Assembly: GCF_024341905.1 (NCBI RefSeq)
Contig: NZ_BQXY01000007.1
Coordinates: forward strand, 62,001 to 126,000
DNA: 64,000 nt
From: Clostridium folliculivorans
GTDB taxonomy: Bacteria; Bacillota; Clostridia; Clostridiales; Clostridiaceae
Reading direction: 5' to 3'
The translations under genes were made by a program, and so were the position numbers. Below are positions 28,734-37,168 of this stretch, one piece after another. The notes below the pieces were generated by a model. It was not told the DNA's origin. It did no database searches and saw nothing but the letters and a program-made list of their open reading frames with translations. Each line of letters opens with the position of its first letter. The stretch's first letter is position 1.

Positions 28734-29177
28734 TCAAAAGGGGAGCTTTGTGGTTATATATTTAATAAATACTTCATTTAGCTTTCTTCCTTCATCTTCA
28801 AGAATACCAGTAACTACTTCTATACCAGCCTCTTTAAGAATTTTTATTCCTCTCCCAGATACTAACGGATTAGGGTCTTCCACTGCTATAATTACCTTCT
28901 TTATCCCCTTTTCCACTATCGCATTGGCACAAGGCGGGGTCTTGCCATAGTGAGAGCAAGGTTCAAGAGTAACATACATAGTTGCACCTTTAACATCCTC
29001 TGTAGCATTTAAAAAGGCATTAATCTCCGCATGATGACTTCCATAAACCTCATGATACCCCTCACCAATTACTCTGCCATCCTTTACTATCACTGCACCT
29101 ACCATCGGGTTAGGACTTGTGTATCCTTCCCCTTTTTTAGCCAATTCAAGCGCTCTCTTCATGTACTTAATATCCAT
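28734..29177 (-). CDS. ribD: RibD truncated to the deaminase domain
   Basis: 147 aa, against about 360 for normal bifunctional RibD. The Zn-dependent pyrimidine deaminase domain is complete: H49-A50-E51, and C74 and C83 in the PCSHYGKTPPC motif. The protein ends at KYITTKLPF, where full-length RibD enters the reductase domain, followed by tandem stops TGA-TAG. Only 35 bp separate it from ribE, so the reductase domain is deleted rather than frameshifted. Either the reductase is encoded elsewhere or riboflavin synthesis is impaired. Start: ATG after TGGAG with 7-nt spacing. Confidence 0.93.
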   Translation of the reverse strand: MDIKYMKRALELAKKGEGYTSPNPMVGAVIVKDGRVIGEGYHEVYGSHHAEINAFLNATEDVKGATMYVTLEPCSHYGKTPPCANAIVEKGIKKVIIAVEDPNPLVSGRGIKILKEAGIEVVTGILEDEGRKLNEVFIKYITTKLPF

Positions 29178-29204
29178 ATCATCACTCCAATCAGTTACTA
29201 AAAA

Positions 29205-29395
29205 TTAAAAAGGTCGCTGAAGTAATTTTCTTCAGCGACCTTTTAATGCATTTGCATTTACAAATTTATATATGGAAGAACCGACAGGTGAATAAACTTT
29301 ATTTTTTACTGTATAGGCATAAAAATGCTTCTAAAACCATTAAAATATCTAATCTTAGCTAAGTTAAAAACTTTATACTATGCTTGATTATCAAA
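29205..29395. repeat. Element C, copy 3, in the riboflavin leader
   Basis: Starts with the hairpin GGTCGCTGAA / TTCAGCGACC and ends with the family tail (CTTCTAAAACCATT, AAATATCTAA, TTAGCTAA). The CTGCC/GGCAG hairpin of other copies is degraded here. It lies between the riboswitch terminator and ribD. Confidence 0.8.
29207..29246. terminator. Hairpin of element C in the ribD leader
   Basis: AAAAAGGTCGCTGAAG / CTTCAGCGACCTTTT is a bidirectional terminator-like structure 30 bp upstream of the ribD start and downstream of the riboswitch terminator. If active it would reduce transcription into the rib operon. Confidence 0.6.
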
Positions 29396-29412
29396 TTACC
29401 TGCACTATACAT

Positions 29413-29445
29413 TAAAAAAGCCCTGAGAAATAATTCTCAGGGCGC
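29413..29445 (-). terminator. FMN-riboswitch expression-platform terminator
   Basis: GCCCTGAGAA / TTCTCAGGGC stem followed on the minus strand by TTTTTT. It sits about 80 nt downstream of the aptamer. Ligand binding would favour this hairpin and stop transcription. Confidence 0.85.
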
Positions 29446-29522
29446 TAACAATCCACAAAATATCCTGATTACAAAATGCTATGTCAAAAAGGCATAGACT
29501 TATGCATCAAGAGTATACTACT

Positions 29523-29630
29523 CATCTTCTTCCATCCAGACTTTACTGTCGGCCTCGGAGTTTCACCGAATCAACCTTACGGCTCGCGGGCTATACCGCC
29601 GGTAGGGAATTACACCCTGCCCTGAAGATA
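29523..29630 (-). ncRNA. FMN riboswitch (RFN element)
   Basis: On the minus strand the RNA opens with TATCTTCAGGGCAGGGTG and closes with the complementary GGAAGAAGATGAG. In between are the hallmark strings AATTCCCTACCGGCGGT, AGCCCGCGAGCC, GGTGAAACTCCGAGGCCGAC and CAGTAAAGTCTGGATGG. It lies 346 nt upstream of ribD and controls the ribD-ribE-ribBA-ribH-HAD operon. Between it and the drug-ABC permease gene (29631-29840) nothing else is recognised. Confidence 0.97.
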
Positions 29631-29840
29631 TATTTAATTTTTACAGCCTAACTTTATCACAATGAAATAAATATGTCAATATAACTATTCTTTTCTTACT
29701 TCATCAATATAATCCATTATCAATTCTAAATATCAAGTTTTTTATAAGTATCTCAAGTGAGAATACCATAACGTAACATGGAAATTTATTCGCTTTAAAA
29801 AGCTTCAAGGATTTTAATTTATACTTAGTATAAAGATATA

Positions 29841-30605
29841 TTATAATTTTTTATAACTCCTCATTGCAAAGATATAAGCAACAACTATTATTCCTACACA
29901 CCAAGCTAGGGCAACCCATATATCATTTCCTACTGGTTTGTTTGCTAATAAATTACGAATAGCTTCTACTATAGGAGTTACAGGCTGATTTTCTGCAAAA
30001 GCACGTACTGCTGAAGGCATAGTATCTGTTGGTACAAAGGCAGAACTAATAAATGGCAAGAAGATAATTGGGTAGGCGAATGCCCCTGCACCATCTGGTG
30101 TTTTAGCAGCAAGTCCTGCAATTACAGCAATCCAAGTTAAAGCAAGTGTAAATATCCCAAGAATACCAAATACCGCGAGCCATCCTAAGATTCCTGCTGA
30201 AGAACGGAAACCTATTAATAACGCAACAATTATAATCACTACTATAGAAATTCCATTAGAAATTAATGAGGTTAATACGTGTCCCCATAATACTGTAGAC
30301 CTAGCAATAGGCATAGAGTGAAAACGTTCAAAGATACCATGTTGCTTATCTATAAACAAACGGTAAGCTACATATGCAATACCACTACCAATAGTCATTA
30401 ACATTATACCTGGTAATAGATAATCAACATAATTTTCTGTGCCAGTTTTAATCGCACCACCAAATACATAGACGAATAATAGCATCATAGCAATTGGCGT
30501 AATACATACTGTAATAATTGTATCCATACTTCTAAAAATATGACGCATAGAACGTCCAAACATGACACTTATATCTTTTAAAAAATACTTATTTGTAGAT
30601 TCCAT
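29841..30605 (-). CDS. ABC-2 drug-efflux permease (DrrB-like)
   Basis: 254-aa membrane protein with about six helices, resembling daunorubicin-type exporters. It contains the family pattern RHGIFERFHSMP-like (KQHGIFERFHSMPI) and FLPFISSAFVPTDTMP. The start codon lies directly after the stop of the ATPase gene (0-nt gap), so the two are co-translated. It is the last gene of the PadR-DUF1048-DUF1048-KTR-ABC cassette. Predicted role: export of a drug or other amphipathic toxin in complex with the upstream ATPase. The actual substrate is unknown. Confidence 0.9.
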   Translation of the reverse strand: MESTNKYFLKDISVMFGRSMRHIFRSMDTIITVCITPIAMMLLFVYVFGGAIKTGTENYVDYLLPGIMLMTIGSGIAYVAYRLFIDKQHGIFERFHSMPIARSTVLWGHVLTSLISNGISIVVIIIVALLIGFRSSAGILGWLAVFGILGIFTLALTWIAVIAGLAAKTPDGAGAFAYPIIFLPFISSAFVPTDTMPSAVRAFAENQPVTPIVEAIRNLLANKPVGNDIWVALAWCVGIIVVAYIFAMRSYKKL

Positions 30606-31367
30606 TTATTTCTCCTCCTTCTTCCCAATGATTGTTAGAAATATTTCTTCTAATGTAGGTTGTTTCTCAACATATTCAACTTTTGCAGGCGGAAACAACT
30701 TTTTTAATCCCTCTAATGTATCTAGAGCAATTATTTTTCCACCATGAAGGATAGCTATTTTATCTGCAAGTTGCTCTGATTCTTCTAAGTATTGAGTTGT
30801 TAAAAATACTGTAGTTCCTGCAGCTGCTAACTCTTTTACAATCTTCCAAACTTCTAAGCGAGCTTCTGGATCAAGACCTGTCGTCGGCTCATCTAGGAAG
30901 ATAATCTTTGGATTTCCCACAAGACTCATTGCAATATCAATTCTTCTTTTCATACCTCCAGAGTAAGTGCCCACTCTGCGGTCTGCTGCCTCTGACATAG
31001 CAAAACGGTTAATTAACTCATCTGCTACTTGTTTTGGATTTTTAAGGTGTCTGAGTTTTGCTATCATTTGAAGGTTTTCACGTCCAGTCAAAACTTCATC
31101 AATAGCGGCAAACTGCCCAGTAAGACTAATAGAACCTCTAATGTTTCCTGGTTTTTTTTCAATATCAAAACCATTTATTAAAACACTTCCAGCATCTGCT
31201 TTAAGTAAAGTAGCCATGATTCTAATTATCGTTGTTTTTCCGGCTCCATTGGAACCAAGTAATGCAAAGATGCCTCCTTGCTCTACTTCTAAATCTATTC
31301 CTTTAAGTACTTCTACATTTTTGTAAGATTTTTTTACACCTTTGAGCTGTATGATATTTTTCTTCAC
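30606..31367 (-). CDS. ABC drug-efflux ATPase (DrrA-like)
   Basis: 253-aa ATPase with Walker A GSNGAGKTT, signature YSGGMKRRIDIA, Walker B IIFLDEPTTGLDP and the switch in LTTQYLEE. The Q in place of the usual switch His is common in DrrA-type ATPases. About 60 bp and a hairpin separate it from the KTR gene; the permease gene follows with no gap. It is slightly shorter than DrrA proteins because the C-terminal regulatory tail is short. Probable role: energising drug export. Confidence 0.92.
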   Translation of the reverse strand: MKKNIIQLKGVKKSYKNVEVLKGIDLEVEQGGIFALLGSNGAGKTTIIRIMATLLKADAGSVLINGFDIEKKPGNIRGSISLTGQFAAIDEVLTGRENLQMIAKLRHLKNPKQVADELINRFAMSEAADRRVGTYSGGMKRRIDIAMSLVGNPKIIFLDEPTTGLDPEARLEVWKIVKELAAAGTTVFLTTQYLEESEQLADKIAILHGGKIIALDTLEGLKKLFPPAKVEYVEKQPTLEEIFLTIIGKKEEK

Positions 31368-31397
31368 TTTCTTTTCCTCCTCTATAATTACAGTAAA

Positions 31398-31440
31398 AAA
31401 GAGCCGATAACTATGATTTCACTCACATGTTATCGGCTCT
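31398..31440 (-). terminator. Terminator-like hairpin between KTR and ABC genes
   Basis: AGAGCCGATAAC / GTTATCGGCTCT stem with a TTTTTT run on the minus strand. It overlaps the KTR stop codon, so transcription of the ABC pair is probably attenuated here or starts separately. Confidence 0.85.
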
Positions 31441-31618
31441 GCGTCTTAGCGTCTGGCTCTTTAATAACTGATACCTTAAGTTGTTTTACATTGATTATTG
31501 TTTCCTGTTTACACTTAGGACAAAATAGTGGAAAGTTTTCAAGAACCGTATCAGCCCCAATCTTGACCCTTGTTTTGTTGCCACATACTGGACATAATAT
31601 CCACTGGTATTCACACAT
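31430..31618 (-). CDS. Cysteine-rich KTR domain protein
   Basis: 62-aa zinc-ribbon-like protein with paired CxxC motifs (C9/C12 and C33/C36), the NKTR sequence that names the family, and the typical tail IKEPDAKTQSR. Function is unknown. The family is frequent next to integrative elements and resistance genes in Firmicutes. Start: ATG after AAGGGATG. It lies between the DUF1048 genes and the ABC pair, with a terminator hairpin at its 3' end. Confidence 0.85.
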   Translation of the reverse strand: MCEYQWILCPVCGNKTRVKIGADTVLENFPLFCPKCKQETIINVKQLKVSVIKEPDAKTQSR

Positions 31619-31761
31619 TCTAACATCCCTTTACTTGATATTTTTGTTGACTACTATAATTTTAATGCCTACAAACATTAAGCTGCTTTTAATGTTCTTC
31701 ACTTTTGCGAGAGGCACAGACCTTTCACTTCAATTGCTTTTTCAATCCCTCCATATATCTT

Positions 31762-32112
31762 TTACTTTGTTTTATCCGTAACCTTTTTCATAGCCTTGCT
31801 AACTTTTTGGTCAACAGATTCCTGATAGATATCAGCATAAGTTTTTGAATCTTTAATAAGCTCATCGCAGAAAGCCGCTACATCACTACCCGTAACCTCA
31901 AGCACACCCTTCCCTAAAGACGCACCTTCTTCAAAAAGATCTATGATCCCTGATAATAAACCTATACCGTCTGTTAGTTCAACAGGACCCACCTTAAAAA
32001 GATATTTTTGAATTTCTTTATAAACAATTTGGTAATCCTTTGGGAGCCCTTTTACACGTGCCACATGCGCTCTCCACTCTTTTTTGCCTTCAATGATATC
32101 TTGTATACTCAT
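31762..32112 (-). CDS. DUF1048 family protein (second copy)
   Basis: 116-aa helical protein of the DUF1048 family. Shared pattern with the preceding gene: W/E at residues 11-13, ARVKGLPKDYQIVYKEIQ, a central LSGIIDLFEEGAS, and FCDELI near the C-terminus. Such pairs regularly follow a PadR regulator and precede an ABC exporter, and their function is unknown. It is 9 bp downstream of the first DUF1048 gene. Lys-rich C-terminus; no signal peptide or membrane helix. Confidence 0.85.
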   Translation of the reverse strand: MSIQDIIEGKKEWRAHVARVKGLPKDYQIVYKEIQKYLFKVGPVELTDGIGLLSGIIDLFEEGASLGKGVLEVTGSDVAAFCDELIKDSKTYADIYQESVDQKVSKAMKKVTDKTK

Positions 32113-32121
32113 CTTATCCTC

Positions 32122-32469
32122 CTATTTGCCTAATTTTTTAGCGATATTATTGTTAAGTTGCTTGCGCCACTTGTCGCGATAAGAATTTGCCCCTTCTTCA
32201 CCAATCAATGCTGAACAGAAGCCTTTGATATCGTCTCCCAAAGCATCTTGTACATTCTGACCATCCGCAGCGGTTTCTTCTAGCAGTCCAAGCACACCGT
32301 CAAGAATTGGCATAAGGTTGCGACCGGTAAAATCTGAGTGCTGCCAAAGATTAGTCTTAATTTTTTCCCATGCCGCTTGATAATCAACCGGTAGATTTTT
32401 CGCTCGTGCTTCAAAACTTTTAAATTCTTTAGTCATGTCGCTTCCCGTAATCTTTTCCCAAAAACTCAT
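32122..32469 (-). CDS. DUF1048 family protein (first copy)
   Basis: 115-aa soluble helical protein, clearly paralogous to the next gene (FEARAKNLPVDYQAAWEKIK, GVLGLLEETAADG, FCSALIG). Its ATG overlaps the PadR stop by one base (TAATG), so translation is coupled. The pair probably interacts with each other or with the PadR/ABC products; this is inference from the conserved neighbourhood. No catalytic motif is visible. Confidence 0.87.
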   Translation of the reverse strand: MSFWEKITGSDMTKEFKSFEARAKNLPVDYQAAWEKIKTNLWQHSDFTGRNLMPILDGVLGLLEETAADGQNVQDALGDDIKGFCSALIGEEGANSYRDKWRKQLNNNIAKKLGK

Positions 32470-32792
32470 TACTTTCTCTCCTTTAATTCATTGATTTTTG
32501 ATGATACAAATTCCCACTTTTCCCAAAACCTCTTCAATTCCTCACGTCCTGCATCATTAAGAGTGAAAAACTTTCGTGGAGGTCCCATATCAGATGGCTT
32601 CTTCGTAGTTTCCACCAGCTTGTTTTTCTCTAGCCTCACCAATATTGTGTAGACTGTGCCGTCTACAACATCAGAAAATCCCAGTGCATTGAGCCTCTTA
32701 GTAATCTCGTAACCATATATCTCCTCATGGCTGATTATTTCAAGAACACAGCCTTCTAGTACACCCTTTAGCATTTCTGTAATATTATCCAA
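32469..32792 (-). CDS. PadR-family transcriptional regulator
   Basis: 107-aa winged-helix regulator: TEMLKGVLEGCVLEIIS, YGYEITKRLNALGF, VDGTVYTILVRLEKNKLV, and GPPRKFFTLNDAGREEL, ending in a dimerisation helix. I prefer a TTG start at 32792, 6-8 nt after GAGGTG, giving the normal family N-terminus; a GTG three codons earlier overlaps that site. It is first gene of the efflux cassette, so it likely represses its own operon until a drug binds. A good promoter is at 32852-32880. Confidence 0.92.
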   Translation of the reverse strand: MDNITEMLKGVLEGCVLEIISHEEIYGYEITKRLNALGFSDVVDGTVYTILVRLEKNKLVETTKKPSDMGPPRKFFTLNDAGREELKRFWEKWEFVSSKINELKERK

Positions 32793-32851
32793 ATGTATCA
32801 CCTCTTCACTATCTAGTATTACTTGTATTCAGTATTACTTACTACCACTAT

Positions 32852-32880
32852 ATAGTATCACGTAGTAGTAGTAACGTCAA
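32852..32880 (-). promoter_or_regulatory. Promoter of the PadR efflux operon
   Basis: On the minus strand: TTGACG, 17 nt, TACTAT. The flanks contain repeated TACTAC and AGTATTAC-type units (32816-32870) that could be PadR half-sites. Confidence 0.6.
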
Positions 32881-33024
32881 TATTATATTTTTATTTTTTA
32901 TGTTTATTTTAATTATTCAAATATAAACTTATACTTTATATGTTGAAGCAATTACTTTATGAAATTTATGATGATTAGTTGAAAAACAAGATGCTTTTTT
33001 GAAAAAAACATAAATGAGCAAACA

Positions 33025-33052
33025 AAAAAGGCTGGCCAATAACCAGTCTTCC
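33025..33052 (-). terminator. Terminator of the VanZ-like gene
   Basis: AAGGCTGG / CCAGTCTT stem (one G-T pair), then TTTTTTG on the minus strand, about 40 nt after the stop codon. Confidence 0.7.
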
Positions 33053-33092
33053 TTTTATGTAGGGTATGCTCTTGAGTGCTCAATAGATATAT

Positions 33093-33644
33093 TTAGAATC
33101 TCATTTTTACCATGAATAATAAATACAATATAACCGGTAATCCTATAATAGCAGATAGTATTGCAATTACAGTATTTACTTTTTTCTCATCTCGTAATAT
33201 AAATACTAAAAACTTATACCCTAAAATACCAATCCATCCACCCAAACAATTTAGAATTATATCATCAATGTCTGATACTCCTATTCCTAAAAGACCTTGA
33301 ATGATTTCAACAAACAGACTCACAGTGAATATAAATAAAAGATTTTTAAATACTCTTTTATCTTTTTTTAATAGTATCAAATATACACCTAGAGGAGTAA
33401 AAATAACTATATTCCCAACCACATTCCCGAAAGCAAATTTTCTTAAATTATCAGAGCTGCCAGATATATATTCTATTATACTATGAAAAGGAATGAGATT
33501 GATTGACCTAAATAAAGTCCTTTGACTACTAAATAGCTCTAAGATTGAAACTCTTGATAAGAGCAATATTTTAATTAACAAAAATATGTAACAAATGAAA
33601 ACACCATATAAAAACACTTTTTTGATTCGTTCTAGTTTCTTCAT
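33093..33644 (-). CDS. VanZ-like membrane protein
   Basis: 183-aa protein with about five membrane helices and the VanZ-family pattern: INLIPFHSIIEY, GNVVGNIVIFTPLGVYL and a final LGGWIGILGY. VanZ itself gives low-level teicoplanin resistance; most family members have no defined role. Start: ATG at 33644 after GGAGG with 4-5 nt spacing; ATGs further upstream have no site. It is a single gene with its own terminator. Confidence 0.88.
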   Translation of the reverse strand: MKKLERIKKVFLYGVFICYIFLLIKILLLSRVSILELFSSQRTLFRSINLIPFHSIIEYISGSSDNLRKFAFGNVVGNIVIFTPLGVYLILLKKDKRVFKNLLFIFTVSLFVEIIQGLLGIGVSDIDDIILNCLGGWIGILGYKFLVFILRDEKKVNTVIAILSAIIGLPVILYLLFMVKMRF

Positions 33645-33880
33645 AATTCCTCCATTTTTCATTTCATGACTATTTTTTCTCTGCAATGCAAAAGCCTGTC
33701 CAATTCAGTAATTTAATTTTACCTAAATCAGCCAGTCTATGCTTGAATTTTTTCTTACGAATTTCTTAAGTTTTCTTAAGTAGTTTTATCTCAATATTGA
33801 GAACACAAAAAAGTTAAACTTTTGGTACTGAACTTCTAGCTAATAATTCATATTCATTTTTCATGTCCTTGCTTTATAAT

Positions 33881-33932
33881 AAAGGGACTATTGTAGAACG
33901 AATTTTCAACTCATTCTACAACAGTCCCTTTA
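33881..33932. terminator. Terminator of the MFS gene
   Basis: 21-bp stem AAAGGGACT-TTGTAGAA / TTCTACAACAGTCCCTTT (one mismatch), 10 nt past the MFS stop codon. Confidence 0.88.
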
Positions 33933-33941
33933 TAAACAATA

Positions 33942-35096
33942 TTATATTTTTTTCAAAGCATTAATTAGAATAAACGCTAAAGCTCCAAAGCTAGCTGCAA
34001 CAAATAGTGTGGTGCTAGGGCTAAAATATCTTGTCATAACCCCTGCACCTGCTGGAACTAGCAAGGATGACACCCCAGTAAACATACTAAGTGCAAAAAG
34101 CTGACCTGTTGCTTTCATCTTTTCGCTGGTTAACCCATATATTAAGGTTTGTGAGGTAATCATCACTAATGGAGTTGTTAACATTTGAAATGCACTTAAT
34201 ACAATAATCTGAGTTATGCTACTGCTCATTCCCAATAAAATAAATTGTATAGTCAGAGCCAAAGCTGAGACCTTCAAAAGAAAGTAATTGTTAAACTTTC
34301 TTAAAAAGTAACTGCCACATAAATATGTTGGAATTTCTATCATAGATTGAATTGACCACTTATAGCCAATTTGTAAATCAGTAGCTCCAAGTGCCAGCAT
34401 TTTATCTACAACCGCTGTATTATTGGTTATAATAATGCAGTACATTAAGAAAAGTATAAAAACTAATAAGCTGTACCTTTTATTTAGAATAAGTTCTTTT
34501 ATATCAGCTAGTCCTAATTTTCCAGTGCTTTTGTCCTTTTGTCTGTCTACATCCTTTATAAAATGCAAGACTCCTAGAGAAAGGATACATAAAATTAGGA
34601 TTCCATTACTTACGCCGCTATAACCAAATCTTGAAATGATGGAGGATAAAATAATACTGCCAGTTGCCCACCCCATCGATCCAAAAGTCTTTATAAATGA
34701 AAGGTTCTTTCTTAAATGTTTATCAGACCCAAGTACCCAAGCATCACACAAACCGCAGGTTGTATTTACTAGTCCACCGCTAAATGCTATTACAATCACA
34801 TGATATATAAAAAATTGTGTTTCCATGCTGTAAAACAAGTAGGTTGAAACCGCATAAATCATCAAAGCTACTACCACAAACTTCTTTATTGATCCATACT
34901 TGTCGCAAAGAAATCCAAACAGTATTTGAAATACAATGGTAGTAAATGCATAGGAGGATAAAAGTATCCCCCTTTGCATAGAGTCATAGCCAAGCTTAGA
35001 TAAAAATGGCGTAAATTGTGTCATAGCAAATGAGAATGCCATATATAGAAATATATATGAAAATGCATATAAATATTTTTGTTTACTTTTTTCCAC
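33942..35096 (-). CDS. MFS transporter, LacY/oligosaccharide-like
   Basis: About 384 aa with 12 membrane helices in two halves. The loop between helices 2 and 3 carries GFLCDKYGSIKK, the major-facilitator signature. It is closest in feel to the nucleoside/sugar MFS_1-like group. The start is uncertain: GTG at 35096 follows AGCAGG at 7 nt, while an in-frame GTG at 35132 lies inside the arm of palindromic element A copy 3. It lies downstream of the alpha-glucoside PTS operon, separated by that element. It might export or import a sugar, but nothing proves a link. Confidence 0.85.
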   Translation of the reverse strand: MEKSKQKYLYAFSYIFLYMAFSFAMTQFTPFLSKLGYDSMQRGILLSSYAFTTIVFQILFGFLCDKYGSIKKFVVVALMIYAVSTYLFYSMETQFFIYHVIVIAFSGGLVNTTCGLCDAWVLGSDKHLRKNLSFIKTFGSMGWATGSIILSSIISRFGYSGVSNGILILCILSLGVLHFIKDVDRQKDKSTGKLGLADIKELILNKRYSLLVFILFLMYCIIITNNTAVVDKMLALGATDLQIGYKWSIQSMIEIPTYLCGSYFLRKFNNYFLLKVSALALTIQFILLGMSSSITQIIVLSAFQMLTTPLVMITSQTLIYGLTSEKMKATGQLFALSMFTGVSSLLVPAGAGVMTRYFSPSTTLFVAASFGALAFILINALKKI

Positions 35097-35120
35097 TTCG
35101 TTACCTGCTGTCTCTATTTT

Positions 35121-35220
35121 TGGATATACCACTTCGTAATAAAACTTATTATTTTACATTCTCTCACCTGAAACCACGAAAGTTCTAAAAATTGATTTCC
35201 GTTCGAAGTGGTACATCTAT
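35121..35220. repeat. Palindromic element A, copy 3
   Basis: Arms GATATACCACTTCG and CGAAGTGGTACATC, inner stem CTCTCAC with a mutated partner. It lies between the IIA gene stop (35225) and the MFS gene, overlapping the upstream candidate MFS start. Confidence 0.86.
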
Positions 35221-35224
35221 AGAA

Positions 35225-35713
35225 TTATTTAAGCTTACATTCTATAATGCTGCTTTCAGCTGTAGTTACCTGCTCACCAATAGCACATTTATTTAGGTCA
35301 CACTGTTGCTCTCCTACTATGATTACCGGTGTAATAAGTGATATTCCTTTTGATTCAATGAAAGCACGGTCTATTTTTATGATGGGAGTTCCCAATTTCA
35401 CTTTCTCATTAGCTTCTGCAAGTATAGTAAAACCTTCACCGTTTAGAGAAACAGTTTCAAGACCAATGTGAACGAGAATCTCCAATCCATTCTTAAGCTT
35501 CATAGCAAAGGCATGTTTAGAAGGTACCACTGTAGTAATTACACCATCACAAGGTGCACATACCACATCTCCAGTTGTATCAATAGCGACACCATCACCA
35601 AGCATCTTCTCAGAAAACACGCCATCCTTCAAATCCTCTAGTGCTACACATCTACCGCTAACCGGCGCCTTAATTACACAATTTGAACTTGTCTTCTTAA
35701 AAAAATCAAGCAT
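35225..35713 (-). CDS. PTS glucose-type IIA component
   Basis: 162-aa soluble IIA (Crr-like) protein. Active-site H82 in EILVHIGLETV accepts phosphate from HPr, and the supporting His is H67 in SKHAFAM. It is third gene of the operon IICB, GH4 enzyme, IIA. The IICB protein lacks its own IIA domain, so this gene completes the phosphorelay. The stop codon directly abuts palindromic element A. No second domain. Confidence 0.94.
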   Translation of the reverse strand: MLDFFKKTSSNCVIKAPVSGRCVALEDLKDGVFSEKMLGDGVAIDTTGDVVCAPCDGVITTVVPSKHAFAMKLKNGLEILVHIGLETVSLNGEGFTILAEANEKVKLGTPIIKIDRAFIESKGISLITPVIIVGEQQCDLNKCAIGEQVTTAESSIIECKLK

Positions 35714-35754
35714 ACCAAATACTCCTTAATCTATTCCTATATTTTAAACTGTGC

Positions 35755-37098
<1,344 letters not shown>

Positions 37099-37168
37099 TT
37101 AATAGTATTATTATATAGATCAATCACTTCTTATTTAAATTTATATTTTCAAATTCTCATCGTTTAGT

